From Nitrospira sp. (GTDB lineage Bacteria > Nitrospirota > Nitrospiria > Nitrospirales > Nitrospiraceae): a DNA stretch of 64,000 nt. The position numbers were made by a program, and so were the translations under genes. The notes beneath the pieces were generated by a model. That model saw nothing but the letters and a program-made list of their open reading frames with translations. It ran no database searches and had not been told where the DNA came from. Location of the stretch: NCBI GenBank assembly GCA_024330965.1, contig JANDJL010000011.1, positions 20,091 through 84,090 of the forward strand, read 5' to 3'. Shown in pieces: positions 1 to 9,421 of this stretch (the stretch's first letter is position 1; every line of letters begins with the position of its first letter).

Positions 1-423
1 CGGCCCCCAGGTCCTGGCGTTGCGCTGGAGCACAAGCAACGTATCGGGGCGATAGAGCAAGTAGCCAAGATCGACGCCGTCGATCTGCTCGTTCTCGACG
101 TATTTCTTCCCTGACACGATACCCAGCTCTTCGTCAAGCACCTCCACCATGAAGTCCAAGTCCTGCATGGTCGCGATGACCGCAGCCAGCATTCGTCGCC
201 GGTCCGTGGTATCAAAGACCCGCGATTGCGCGGCCCTGATCTTGACCTGGCTCTCTTCCGAAAGCGTGATTTGCGTGCGAGCATCCCACTGGCTGTCGTG
301 CCGCAGTTCGTACGGGGTGGGGCACCCCTGCAACAGCAGGCATAACATGACACCAGAGGCCGTGCCGATCCATCCGAACATCCCCCTTCCGGCGAACGGC
401 AAATCGGTGTGCCAGTGACCCAT
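1..423 (-). CDS. Lipoprotein paralog A (3' end beyond window)
   Basis: This open frame runs off the left edge, so it is not in the ORF track and its C-terminus is missing. Reading the reverse strand from the ATG at 423 gives 141 uninterrupted codons. A second in-frame ATG lies two codons upstream at 429. The N-terminus has a hydrophobic stretch ending in LLLQGC, a lipobox-like lipoprotein signal. It is followed by a domain containing QSRVFDTTD and MQDLDF, which closely matches QSRSFDLAD and LQDLGF in the next gene upstream. It is therefore one of three tandem paralogs (1-423, 442-891, 902-1501). The function is unknown; an outer-membrane or periplasmic lipoprotein is inferred. The start choice is uncertain by two codons. 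Confidence 0.75.
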   Translation of the reverse strand, partial: MGHWHTDLPFAGRGMFGWIGTASGVMLCLLLQGCPTPYELRHDSQWDARTQITLSEESQVKIRAAQSRVFDTTDRRRMLAAVIATMQDLDFMVEVLDEELGIVSGKKYVENEQIDGVDLGYLLYRPDTLLVLQRNARTWGP

Positions 424-441
424 CGTCATTGCCTGGTCAGA

Positions 442-891
442 TCATTCCTTCACGAGAAACAGCGATCGCTCCAACGTCGCGAAGAAATTCTGATAGACCT
501 TGGGATCTTCGATCGGCTTATTATTGTAGATGGCATTGGCGCGGATCGTCATCCGCCCCTCAGCCTCCGGTCGGACAGTCACCGTGATACCCACGACATC
601 GTAGAACCTCGGCTCGGCAAAACGAGCGGCGGTGACCAGCCCCAACGACTCGTTGGCCCGCTCGATGATGAACCCCAAGTCTTGCAAAGCCGCGATCACA
701 CCTCGCATGGCGACCTGCCGATCCGCCAAATCGAAGGATCGGGATTGCACGCTCCGGATCTTCATCTGCGCTTCAGTCGGCGCAAGCAAATCCTGACTGG
801 GTTGCGGCGCGGCGCAACCCTGGACCATGACAAGCATAGCGGCAAGCAGGCATCCCGCGATCTCGCCCCAGGCAACCGACGGCTTCATCAT
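442..891 (-). CDS. Lipoprotein paralog B
   Basis: The track extends this ORF to 948. The ATG-ATG pair at 891/888 follows a GTGAGGTG ribosome site and leads straight into a signal peptide, so I start it there (about 149 residues). The lipobox is LVMVQGC, with the lipidated Cys near residue 25. The mature part has the shared family elements: QSRSFDLAD, then an LQDLGF segment, an acidic stretch, and a C-terminal YQNFFATLERSLFLVKE segment that closely resembles the end of paralog C. It is co-directional with its paralogs and separated by about 10-20 bp, so one operon is likely. No catalytic motif is visible and the role is unknown. Confidence 0.8.
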   Translation of the reverse strand: MMKPSVAWGEIAGCLLAAMLVMVQGCAAPQPSQDLLAPTEAQMKIRSVQSRSFDLADRQVAMRGVIAALQDLGFIIERANESLGLVTAARFAEPRFYDVVGITVTVRPEAEGRMTIRANAIYNNKPIEDPKVYQNFFATLERSLFLVKE

Positions 892-901
892 CACCTCACG
901 A

Positions 902-1501
902 TTAGAGAGCAAAGGCTTCAAGAAAGACGGCCTTCGACAGTTTGGCAAAGAAAGTCTGGTAGAGAACAGGATCTCGCACCATTTCCATCCGCTGCTCTCC
1001 CGGCAAAATCGGCTGATTGCCGACCGATCCGTTTCCTTTCCAGATGACCCGGTAAAACATGACTCTCACTTCATGGCGCGTCTTCTCCTGATTCAGAGGC
1101 CTGGTGATCAACGTCGCGGCGATTTTCTGATGGAGATCAACCGGGATCACGATTGGGGGCTGCTGCACTAACACCAGCGCAGAGCTAAACAGAAAAATAA
1201 AAAACCGGCTGATGTCTTGGCCGTGTTCCCGTGCGCTCCGCTCCTTCGTCGCTCGCAGAAAGCCCATGTCCCGTACACTTTCCTCGACTTGAAATCCCAG
1301 GTCCTGTAGCACAGCCGCCGAGGCCGAGAGCAGTTCCGCCTCGTCCTTGGTTTCGAAGAAACGGGTCTGCATGGCCCTGTGGCTTGGACTTTCGGCGGTC
1401 AATTGAAAGAACTCAGCCGGCTGCGTCTGCGCGACACAACCCATCAGGTGGCCGGCCAGGATCACCCCGCCAACCATCGTTTCCCATCGACCCTTCGTCA
1501 T
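902..1501 (-). CDS. Lipoprotein paralog C
   Basis: A 199-residue protein with a hydrophobic N-terminus ending in GHLMGC (lipobox). It then has the family elements: MQTRFFETKDE, VLQDLGF, an FFIFLFSSALVLV hydrophobic segment, and a C-terminal YQTFFAKLSKAVFLEAF stretch matching paralog B. It is longer than B because of a middle insertion with the hydrophobic segment, which may be a membrane or buried strand. The gene begins about 12 bp after the BamE-like gene ends, so it is probably co-transcribed with it. The function is unknown; an envelope lipoprotein is inferred from the signal and the neighbours. Confidence 0.8.
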   Translation of the reverse strand: MTKGRWETMVGGVILAGHLMGCVAQTQPAEFFQLTAESPSHRAMQTRFFETKDEAELLSASAAVLQDLGFQVEESVRDMGFLRATKERSAREHGQDISRFFIFLFSSALVLVQQPPIVIPVDLHQKIAATLITRPLNQEKTRHEVRVMFYRVIWKGNGSVGNQPILPGEQRMEMVRDPVLYQTFFAKLSKAVFLEAFAL

Positions 1502-1513
1502 GAATCGGTCTAC

Positions 1514-1903
1514 CTAGAACTGCGTATAGTTATAGGCGAAGTCGCGCACCTTCTTCTCTTCGTCGTATTTGATGATGATGGTCAGCGTTCGCTGCCGCTG
1601 GGAGCTTGAGCTGTCGCGCGCGGCGGCCCCCAGAATGATGAGACTGGCAAAAGACGACCGCGCCGTGTCCACCCGGTCAGTGGAGACCTTGTCGTAGATC
1701 CACACCTCCCGACGTTTCTCGTCGGTCGTCACGATGTTTGGACTTCCCAGCAATTCCGCGACTTGCGATGCGGGCATGCCGACCTTGATTTCTCCCTGCA
1801 CCTTTCCGACCGTCAACCGGTCTTCTTTGATCTCCGCCGGCCCGCTTGCACAACCGACCGCCATCGCCAAACACACGCTCAGCACCACCCCTCGTCTTTT
1901 CAT
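1514..1903 (-). CDS. BamE/SmpA-like small lipoprotein
   Basis: The ORF track starts at 2101, but the ATG at 1903 has a strong AGGAGGA ribosome site and opens a lipoprotein signal (SVCLAMAVGC), giving about 129 residues. The mature part contains GMPASQVAELLGSPN followed by REVWIYD, the pattern of the SmpA/OmlA (BamE-type) fold: a short helix followed by beta strands. That fold often appears in small outer-membrane lipoproteins. This protein is not necessarily the BAM complex subunit, because the fold is used widely. It heads a run of four co-directional lipoprotein genes. A serine-rich segment (RDSSSSQRQR) sits between strands. Confidence 0.75.
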   Translation of the reverse strand: MKRRGVVLSVCLAMAVGCASGPAEIKEDRLTVGKVQGEIKVGMPASQVAELLGSPNIVTTDEKRREVWIYDKVSTDRVDTARSSFASLIILGAAARDSSSSQRQRTLTIIIKYDEEKKVRDFAYNYTQF

Positions 1904-2037
1904 CGAACGTTCCTCCTCATGTTGTGCATCACGATCTTCGCGAATGACCGATCTCGCCCTTTGCAACGGCCACGTTCTTGGAATCGGCAGCTTCCACGCT
2001 CCAGGCGGAGAAATTGCTCGATCGGTTAAATATTTCT

Positions 2038-3489
2038 TCACGCCGGCTCTTCGTCCTCGTGTTGGTCGCCATACGGGGAAGGGATGCCGTAGCGTTTGCA
2101 CTTCTCCCAGAGTGCTTTGCGTGAGAGGCCCAACACCTTGGACGCCGTCGTCCGGCTTCCTTCGACCCGTTCCAAAACGGAGACGATATATTCCTTTTCA
2201 AACTGCTCGCGCGCAGCCGCGAGCGGCATCAACGGTCTGTGGGCCGGCTTTCCGCCGGTCAACCCCTCGTTACAAAAGCCGCACGACTCTTGCGGAGGGC
2301 CGCCGAGATAGGGACAGGTTTGAAATCCGCAGAGATCGGTCGGTTCGATCACTTGGCGCTCATGGCCCAGCGCTACCGCTCGTTCCACGATATTTTCAAG
2401 TTCACGCACATTCCCCGGATAAGAATATCGCAGCAACAGCTCGCGGGCGGCCGGCGAGAATCCTTTGAGCTTTTTGTTCAGCTTGGCGGCGCAGGTTTCG
2501 ATGACATGCTCTGCAATGAGCATGATGTCTTCCCGCCGTTCCCGGAGCGGCGGAATCACGACTTGCACCACGTTCAACCGATAAAACAAATCGTCACGAA
2601 ACCGACCCTGGGCGACCTCCTTGCGAAGATCCTTCTGGGTGGCGCACACCAACCGGACGTCCGCGTCGATGGTGTCGTTGCCCCCGACCCGCTCGAACTT
2701 CCGTTCTTGGAGCACTCGCAGCAACTTCACCTGGACCACCGGCGACAGCTCGCCGATTTCATCAAGGAACAGTGTGCCGCGGTGGGCCAACTCAAACCGT
2801 CCTCGGCGCTGGCGGAGGGCGCCGGTGAACGCCCCTTTCTCGTGGCCGAACAGCTCGGCCTCCAGCAACGTTTCCGGCAGAGCAGCGCAACTCACCTTGA
2901 TCAACGGGCCGTCCCGCCGCGGACTGTTTTGATGCACCGCGTTGGCGACCAGTTCCTTGCCTGTTCCGCTCTCCCCCAGAATCAACACCGTGGAATCGGT
3001 CGCCGCAACCAGCTTGATCTTTTCCAACACCGCCCGCATCCGGCTGTTCGCGCCTAGAATGCCGCCGAAGCAAAACTTGTCCTCCAGCGCCGTCTTGAGG
3101 TCTTGGTTTTCGCGCCGCAACATCACAATGCGCGCGATCCGCTCGACGATCAGCAGCAGTTCGTCCATCTGAAACGGTTTGGTGATGTAGTCCATCGCCC
3201 CCAGTTTCATCGCACCCACCGCCGTTTCCACAGAGCCGTGAGCTGTGATGACCAGCACTTCCGTTTCGGCATCGCGGTCCTTGGCCGCCTTCAGCACGGT
3301 CAAGCCGTCGCAGCCCGGCAATCTCAGATCGGTAATCACTACGTCGAACCGCCTCTGTCCGATAGCCTCGACGCCCTCCGTCCCGGACGAGGCCGTCTGC
3401 ACCTCGTAGCCGACGGCTTCCAGTGCGTCCACCATCGAGAGCCGAATCAACGGCTCGTCGTCCACCAACAGGATCGAGAGTCCTTTCAC
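2038..3489 (-). CDS. Sigma-54-dependent NtrC-type response regulator
   Basis: The track ORF (687 aa) reads through from the kinase gene. The true start is most likely the GTG at 3489, which overlaps the kinase TGA in a GTGA junction and begins directly with the receiver domain (LSILLVDDEP), giving 483 residues. The receiver has the phospho-acceptor Asp in VITDLRLPG. The AAA+ sigma-54 activator domain shows Walker A GESGTGKE, the GAFTGA loop that contacts sigma-54, and the Walker B region LFLDEIGEL. A C-terminal Fis-type HTH (ASKVLGLSRKALWEKCKRYG) binds DNA. Between AAA+ and HTH lies an unusual CGFQTC...CGFC cluster that could bind metal. It partners the kinase upstream. Confidence 0.93.
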   Translation of the reverse strand: MKGLSILLVDDEPLIRLSMVDALEAVGYEVQTASSGTEGVEAIGQRRFDVVITDLRLPGCDGLTVLKAAKDRDAETEVLVITAHGSVETAVGAMKLGAMDYITKPFQMDELLLIVERIARIVMLRRENQDLKTALEDKFCFGGILGANSRMRAVLEKIKLVAATDSTVLILGESGTGKELVANAVHQNSPRRDGPLIKVSCAALPETLLEAELFGHEKGAFTGALRQRRGRFELAHRGTLFLDEIGELSPVVQVKLLRVLQERKFERVGGNDTIDADVRLVCATQKDLRKEVAQGRFRDDLFYRLNVVQVVIPPLRERREDIMLIAEHVIETCAAKLNKKLKGFSPAARELLLRYSYPGNVRELENIVERAVALGHERQVIEPTDLCGFQTCPYLGGPPQESCGFCNEGLTGGKPAHRPLMPLAAAREQFEKEYIVSVLERVEGSRTTASKVLGLSRKALWEKCKRYGIPSPYGDQHEDEEPA

Positions 3490-6400
3490 GGCGCCCGCTC
3501 CACCAATGAATGATCGCGCGATACCGGCAAACACAGCGTGAAGGTCGTTCCCTTGCCGACCTCGCTTTCCACCAAAATCCTGCCGCCGTGACGTTCGACG
3601 ATGCCCAGATTGACGGACAGCCCCAATCCAGTCCCTTCTCCCTCGCCTTTCGTCGTAAAGAAGGGGTCGAACACACGGGGAAGGATGGAGGCCGGAATCC
3701 CCAAGCCGGTATCGCGGACGTCGACTCGGCAGACTCCCTCGGCAACCGAAGTCCGAATGGTCAAGACGCCTCCGTTCTTCATCGCCTGGACAGCGTTGAG
3801 GATCAGATTCATCAAGACCTGCTCGATCATATGGCTGTCCACCATCACGTTGGGCAAGTCGGTCCCCAACTCGGTCTCCAGCGTGATACGGTTGGGAACG
3901 AACAGGTGAGTGGTCAGCACCAACACCCGCTCGACGATCCGATTGATGTCGGCCGGACTGAATTCGGGCTCGTGTTGTTGAGAGAAATCCAGCAATTGTC
4001 GAACGATCTTCTGTACCCGGCGAACGCCGTGCTCCATGGAGGCCCAGTACTCCTCTTGCCTGGCCGGGGAAATGCCGCCTTTTCTCAGGTTGTAAAGACA
4101 ATTCAGGATGCCGCCCAAGGGATTGTTGATTTCGTGTGCCACGCCGGCCGCAAGTTTTCCGATGGACGCCAATTTTTCGGCGTTGCGGATCTGCTGCTCC
4201 AACTTTTTCGTCTCCGTCATGTCGCGGGCGATCCCGAGCACGCCGAGAATGCGGCCCTCGGCGCCTTGGAGGGGAGATACGCTGATCATCGCCGTTCGGA
4301 TCTCGCCTCGCTTGGTCACGATTTCCACTTCATACACCTGTTTCGCACCGATGTCCAAGGTGGCCTTGAGGCGCCGGCCGCGATGACGGCGCGAGAGCAA
4401 CGAGAGATAGGGACGACCCAACAGATCGTCCTTGCGATACCCCCAGGCGCTGACCTTGCCGTTGACATACGTGAATCGCTGTTCCGTATCGAGCGTGTAG
4501 ATGACGTCGTTGGCGTTTTCGAGCAAGTTCTCCAAGTATTGCTTCGTTTCCTCGATCTCCCTCGTCCGTTCTCTCACTTTGAGTTCGAGATCTTCCCGAT
4601 ACGACTGCAACTGTCGCTCGAGTTTTTTTCGGTCCGTGATGTCCCGCATTTGCACCATGACCAGTTCCTGATCGACGCCCCCGGCGCTGATCAGATTCAT
4701 CTCGACCGGCACCACACGGCCGTCGCAGTGCCTGACAGTGATTTCCCTCGTGAAGACCCGCTGGTGGCCGCGCCCGATCTCCGCCACCCATTCTTTAAAT
4801 TCGCGGTGATGCCCTCCTTCGATCAGATCCAGAATGTTCCGTCCGACGACGCTGGCCTCCGCGTAGCCCAGCACCTGTTCCTCGCGTTTGTTCACGGCAG
4901 CGATCAGTCCCTGGGTGTCAACCATGAACACCGAGTCGGCAACCAGATCGAACAGGGCTTTGTAGCGGGCCTGCGAGGCGGCCAACTGCCGCGTGCGCTC
5001 CGAGACGGCCTGCTCCAGTCCTGCCGTATAGCGATGCAGTTCTTGCTCTAACCGGCGCCGCTCCGTCACGTCCCTGACGAACGCCCGGGAATAAATCAAT
5101 CCTCCGCGCTCGTGGTCGAGGAGCGCCGTGGCGTGAATTTCGACGTCGATGGCTCGTCCGTCCTTCGCCACGAGCAAGGTTTCCATAGACCCCTGTCCCT
5201 GCGAGACCAATCGCTCGAGAAAATGCAGCACTCGCGCTTCTTCTCCCTTCGGCACCACTTCCCAAAGCCGAAGGGGCAACATTTCTTCGAGCGTATAGCC
5301 CAATTTGTCGAGCCCCGTCTTATTGACGTGGACGAACCGGCCGCTGCGATCCATCTGGTAAATCATCTCCGGCGAATGTTCGATCAAATCGCGATACCGC
5401 GCCTCCAACTGTTTGACATCGGCCATCTGCCGTTCGATTTGCCCGAACGACCGTTGCAGATTGGCGGCCATGTGATTGAACGCTTCCGCCAACTGTTCGA
5501 TTTCATCGCCGGTTTTGAGGTCCAGCCGCCGGTCCAACCGTCCGCTCCCGATCTCCCGTGCACCCTCCTGCAACAGTTTGATCGGACCGGCGATGCGCCC
5601 CGCCATCACCACTCCGATTCCGCCGAGCATGGCCAAGACTGTCCCGCCGAACAAGAGGATCTTGGTCATCAACTCACCGAGAGGAGCAAAAATTTCTCCG
5701 GGATCCTGCCGCACGACGACCACCCAATGTCGGCCTCCGAGGCTTCCCGCGGCAAGACCGTCGGCGAATCGCACGGGCGCGTACCCGATCATGCCTCCTT
5801 CACTCCCGTGCGAATCATCATCGACCGAAGCCCACCCGGGTTTGAGCGTCCCCAACAGGCCGGCGACGTCGGGATGGATTGTGTGCGCTTCCGGAGCCAG
5901 CACCGGACACAGCACCACGACGCCGTCCGATCCGACCAACATCGCGTGCCCCGTGGCGCCGAGCGAAACCTCCGAAATGGAATGAAAGACGGCGTCGCGA
6001 CGAAGCAGGATCGTCACTGCGCCGATTGCCGTCTTTTGCCCTTCGTCCATGATAGGCACCGCGACGGTCACGACGTGCGTCCCGAAGGCGGGGTCGAACG
6101 TTATATCGCCCACGTAGGGCCGCGCTCCCTCGTCTTGCACGACGGCCTTCCACCACGCCGTCTTCTTGTACCAATATTCCACCTGGGGAATGGAACTGAT
6201 CACCAGGGCTCCCTGCCCGTCCGTCACAAGAATGCCGATGTAGTCGGACTTCCGAATCTCATGCCAGCGGATCAGAGAATTCGTCGAGATCCGGTTGACG
6301 AACAATGGAAACTCGCTGCGCGAATCCCGCTGCCCCCAACGTCGCTGCCAATCCTTGATGATGGCCTCGATGGCGCGGGGATCTTTGCCTTCATAGGTTC

Positions 6401-6671
6401 GATTGGCTTCCAAGACGGCGGCGCGAAGGAACGGCATGGTGGCGAGCTGCTGCGCCTCGTTGATGGTGCGGGTCACCTGCATTTCGACGCGCCGGGCGGA
6501 TTCGACGGCTGCTTCTTTGAGATTCGCCCCCGTTGTCTCGCGTAAAGCCCGGCGCTCTTCGAGATAGAGCAGGATAAGAAACAGCGTCAGAGGCACAAGG
6601 CCGACCACCACGATCGCTGCGATGATCTTGCGCTGGAGGCTGTGGAACCGGCTCCAGAATGTCATGCCCAT
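3486..6671 (-). CDS. Multi-PAS membrane sensor histidine kinase
   Basis: A 1061-residue sensor. Its N-terminal membrane segment (about residues 14-36) precedes an extracytoplasmic Cache-like region to about 320. A second membrane helix (LFGGTVLAMLGGIGVVMAG) leads into a HAMP domain (about 350-405). Three PAS/PAC units follow (about 415-800), each ending in an RDIT/RDVT-type segment. The HisKA phosphorylation box is HEINNPLGG (about 850). The HATPase domain has NLILNAVQAM, the DTGLGIP box and GEGTGLGLS. It overlaps the response-regulator gene by a few bases, so the two form a cognate pair. The signal sensed is unknown. Translation starts at ATG 6671. Confidence 0.93.
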   Translation of the reverse strand: MGMTFWSRFHSLQRKIIAAIVVVGLVPLTLFLILLYLEERRALRETTGANLKEAAVESARRVEMQVTRTINEAQQLATMPFLRAAVLEANRTYEGKDPRAIEAIIKDWQRRWGQRDSRSEFPLFVNRISTNSLIRWHEIRKSDYIGILVTDGQGALVISSIPQVEYWYKKTAWWKAVVQDEGARPYVGDITFDPAFGTHVVTVAVPIMDEGQKTAIGAVTILLRRDAVFHSISEVSLGATGHAMLVGSDGVVVLCPVLAPEAHTIHPDVAGLLGTLKPGWASVDDDSHGSEGGMIGYAPVRFADGLAAGSLGGRHWVVVVRQDPGEIFAPLGELMTKILLFGGTVLAMLGGIGVVMAGRIAGPIKLLQEGAREIGSGRLDRRLDLKTGDEIEQLAEAFNHMAANLQRSFGQIERQMADVKQLEARYRDLIEHSPEMIYQMDRSGRFVHVNKTGLDKLGYTLEEMLPLRLWEVVPKGEEARVLHFLERLVSQGQGSMETLLVAKDGRAIDVEIHATALLDHERGGLIYSRAFVRDVTERRRLEQELHRYTAGLEQAVSERTRQLAASQARYKALFDLVADSVFMVDTQGLIAAVNKREEQVLGYAEASVVGRNILDLIEGGHHREFKEWVAEIGRGHQRVFTREITVRHCDGRVVPVEMNLISAGGVDQELVMVQMRDITDRKKLERQLQSYREDLELKVRERTREIEETKQYLENLLENANDVIYTLDTEQRFTYVNGKVSAWGYRKDDLLGRPYLSLLSRRHRGRRLKATLDIGAKQVYEVEIVTKRGEIRTAMISVSPLQGAEGRILGVLGIARDMTETKKLEQQIRNAEKLASIGKLAAGVAHEINNPLGGILNCLYNLRKGGISPARQEEYWASMEHGVRRVQKIVRQLLDFSQQHEPEFSPADINRIVERVLVLTTHLFVPNRITLETELGTDLPNVMVDSHMIEQVLMNLILNAVQAMKNGGVLTIRTSVAEGVCRVDVRDTGLGIPASILPRVFDPFFTTKGEGEGTGLGLSVNLGIVERHGGRILVESEVGKGTTFTLCLPVSRDHSLVERAP

Positions 6672-6756
6672 CCCATCGTTTGAGGGAAGGTCCCGCGGGC
6701 AACGACTCGCATACCGGGCGGTCTCCGAACGGAACCGTCTTATTCCATCATCCGGC

Positions 6757-7674
6757 TTAACCGCGTTTCAAGAGTCGGCCGGACTTGCCCGGCCACAGAA
6801 GGACCAACGGGCTTGCGACAAAGACGGACGAGTAGGTGCCGCAAATCACGCCCCAGAGAAGGGCCAGCGAAAAATCGTGCAATACCTCGCCGCCTGCGAT
6901 CGTCAAGGGAATCAGCACAAGGATCACCGTCAAGCTGGTGACGATGGTCCGACTCAGGACTTGATTGACGGCGTTGTTGATGGTGGCCTCTTCGCTCTCC
7001 CGACGGCGCACCTTTAGATTTTCCCGGATCCGATCGAAGACGACGACGGTATCGGTGAGGGAATAGCCGGCCAGCGTCAACAGGGCCGTGACGATGAGCA
7101 GCGTGATCTCCTTGTCCAGCACATAGAACGCACCGAGCACCGCGAGGACGTCATGAAACGTCGCCAGCGCCGCCGCGACGCCAAACCGTAGCTCGAATCG
7201 CGCCGCGATATACATAATGATTCCGGCGAAAGAAATGAGGATCGCGATGAGCGCGTCCTCCTGAAGTTTTTTGCCGATCGTCGGCCCGATTTCGGTCGTC
7301 GAATCGACCACGAACGGATTGTTGGGAAATTCCTTGGCAAACACCCCGACGATCCGTTCCGCGATCTTCTCCTCGATCGTCGTTGAAGTTTTGACGCGAA
7401 CGAGCAGTTTGTTATCCTCCCCGAACTCCTGCAGCTCGGCGTTGCCCACCCCGTTGGACTCCAGCGCTTTTCTCGCTTCATCGATTCGGATCGCCTGATC
7501 GAATTTCAACTGCACCGCCGTGCCGCCGGCGAAATCGATGCCGAGATTCGCCGCCCCCCGTGCAATCTGAATCACGGCCACAAGCCCCAGCGCAACCATG
7601 AGACCGGACAAGGCGAAGGTGATCTTGCGCTTGCCCATGAAATCGATGTCGGTTTTTCCTACAATCTCGAACAT
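6757..7674 (-). CDS. secF: Protein translocase subunit SecF
   Basis: A 305-residue inner-membrane protein that works with SecD to pull secreted proteins through SecYEG using the proton motive force. It opens with an FMGKRKITF segment into the first membrane helix. The conserved GIDFAGGTAVQLKF follows, and the typical second half has five more helices, including YSLTDTVVVFDRIREN and NNAVNQVLSRTIVTSLT. A good AAGGAGC ribosome site precedes ATG 7674. It follows secD by about 70 bp, at the end of an argS-tgt-yajC-secD-secF run. Length and motifs match the family, with no oddities. Confidence 0.97.
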   Translation of the reverse strand: MFEIVGKTDIDFMGKRKITFALSGLMVALGLVAVIQIARGAANLGIDFAGGTAVQLKFDQAIRIDEARKALESNGVGNAELQEFGEDNKLLVRVKTSTTIEEKIAERIVGVFAKEFPNNPFVVDSTTEIGPTIGKKLQEDALIAILISFAGIIMYIAARFELRFGVAAALATFHDVLAVLGAFYVLDKEITLLIVTALLTLAGYSLTDTVVVFDRIRENLKVRRRESEEATINNAVNQVLSRTIVTSLTVILVLIPLTIAGGEVLHDFSLALLWGVICGTYSSVFVASPLVLLWPGKSGRLLKRG

Positions 7675-7744
7675 GCCTGCTCCTTACCAAACGGGCGGGG
7701 CCAGGACTCCGATCCTCGTGCTCCGCCTCAAATTCGCTCTCGTT

Positions 7745-9391
7745 TCAAATACTCAACGTCTGGGCTTTCGGCTGCCGCCGGCCCCACAAATCGAAAATCA
7801 CCTTGGTGCCGACCAACGCCGTAAACAGATTGATTGCGATGCCCAGACACAACGTGACGGCAAACCCCTTGATCGGCCCCGTTCCAAATAAAAAGAGCGC
7901 GACTCCGGTGATCAACGTCGTCACGTGCGAATCGATGATCGTGAGCAACGCCTTGTCGTAACCGGCGTCGATCGCCGTCCGCACGGCTTTGCCGCTCCGC
8001 AATTCCTCGCGGATGCGCTCGAAAATCAACACGTTCGAGTCGACCCCCATGCCGATCGTGAGCACGATGCCGGCAATCCCCGGCAACGTCAGCGTTGCGT
8101 TCAAGGCGGACAGCGCGCCCATCAGACACACCAGGTTGAGAATCAGCGCGAAGTCGGCGATCGCGCCGGAGAGACGGTAATACACGACCATGAACAGGAG
8201 GACCACCGCTCCCGCAATCAACGTCGCCCTGATCCCTTTATCGATCGAGTCTTGCCCCAGAGACGGACCGACCGTCAGATCTTGCACGATCTTCAGAGGC
8301 GCCGGCAGAGCCCCGGCCCGCAGCACAATGGCGAGATCGTTGGCCTCCTGCGTCGTAAAGGTGCCGGTGATTTGGGCGCGTCCACCTCCGATCCGTTCTT
8401 GAATGACGGGAGCCGAATAAATCGTGTTGTCGAGTACGATCGCCATCCGTTTCTTGACGTTCTCCGCCGTGATTCGCTCAAACTCCTGGCCCCCCTTGGA
8501 ATCAAAGGTAATGGACACGTACGGATCGTTGAATTGCCCGATCGATACCCGCGCGTCGCTCAAGACGTCGCCGGTGAGCATGACCCGTTTCTTGACCAGA
8601 TACGGAATCCTGTATTCGCGTCCCGTCTCCTTGTCGATCACGCGCTCAAACAAAATTTCGTCGCCCTCCGGGATCTTGTCCTGAAACTGCCGGATGATTT
8701 CTTCTTCCATCTCCTTTGGAATCCGGGCCGGTAGCTCCAACCGCAGTTGGTTGTCCTCATCCAGCATTTTGAATTCAAGCAACGCGGTTTCCTTGATCAA
8801 GTCCTTGGCCCGCTTGGGCTCTTTGATACCTGGCAACTGTACGACGATCTGCTTCAATCCCTGCCGCTGCACGATCGGCTCGGTCACGCCAAACTGATCG
8901 ATTCGGTTGCGGATCGTCTCCAGGGCCTGATTGATCGCAAAGTCCTTGATGCGCTTGCTCTCCGTGTCGCGCAGTTCCCACACCACCGACGTCGGAGTCC
9001 CAACCGCTTCCTTTTCGACAAACGATGGAAATTCGTCGATCAATTTCTGAACCGCAGGTTTCACGCTTTCATCCGCAAATCGGATCGTTATCTGTTCTGG
9101 AGCCGTTCGTTTCACCGATTCAACGGACAGGTTCTTCTCAGTCAGCAGGTCTTGAAGCGACGTCACGGTTCGATCGACCGCGATCTCCACCGCCCGATCT
9201 TCGTCCACTTCCATCACCAGGTGAATACCGCCTTGCAAATCAAGGCCCAGCGCGATGCCTTTGTCCGGCAGGATGGCCTTCATCCAACCAGGCAACGTTT
9301 GATACAGCGGCTGGTACGACGGCAACGAACATATCACCGACACCACGATGACCAGCGCCAACAATCCCAATCGCCCGCTCACCTTCCTCAT
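7745..9391 (-). CDS. secD: Protein translocase subunit SecD
   Basis: A 548-residue SecD. The N-terminal helix is followed by the ALGLDLQGGIHLVMEV signature, a large periplasmic P1 region, and the C-terminal helices with GMGVDSNVLIFERIREE and a conserved TLCLGIAINLFTALVGT-like segment. It forms a complex with SecF and YajC and uses proton flow to complete protein export. The start ATG 9391 sits downstream of a GGTGGAG purine run. It lies between yajC and secF in the expected order. Confidence 0.97.
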   Translation of the reverse strand: MRKVSGRLGLLALVIVVSVICSLPSYQPLYQTLPGWMKAILPDKGIALGLDLQGGIHLVMEVDEDRAVEIAVDRTVTSLQDLLTEKNLSVESVKRTAPEQITIRFADESVKPAVQKLIDEFPSFVEKEAVGTPTSVVWELRDTESKRIKDFAINQALETIRNRIDQFGVTEPIVQRQGLKQIVVQLPGIKEPKRAKDLIKETALLEFKMLDEDNQLRLELPARIPKEMEEEIIRQFQDKIPEGDEILFERVIDKETGREYRIPYLVKKRVMLTGDVLSDARVSIGQFNDPYVSITFDSKGGQEFERITAENVKKRMAIVLDNTIYSAPVIQERIGGGRAQITGTFTTQEANDLAIVLRAGALPAPLKIVQDLTVGPSLGQDSIDKGIRATLIAGAVVLLFMVVYYRLSGAIADFALILNLVCLMGALSALNATLTLPGIAGIVLTIGMGVDSNVLIFERIREELRSGKAVRTAIDAGYDKALLTIIDSHVTTLITGVALFLFGTGPIKGFAVTLCLGIAINLFTALVGTKVIFDLWGRRQPKAQTLSI

Positions 9392-9421
9392 GATCGCTCC
9401 ACCCTCTTCATTCCGTGCGGC

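Noticed and set aside
3510-5051. Long rightward ORF (513 aa)
   Set aside because: Opposite strand of the sensor kinase; no start context and no protein-like motifs.
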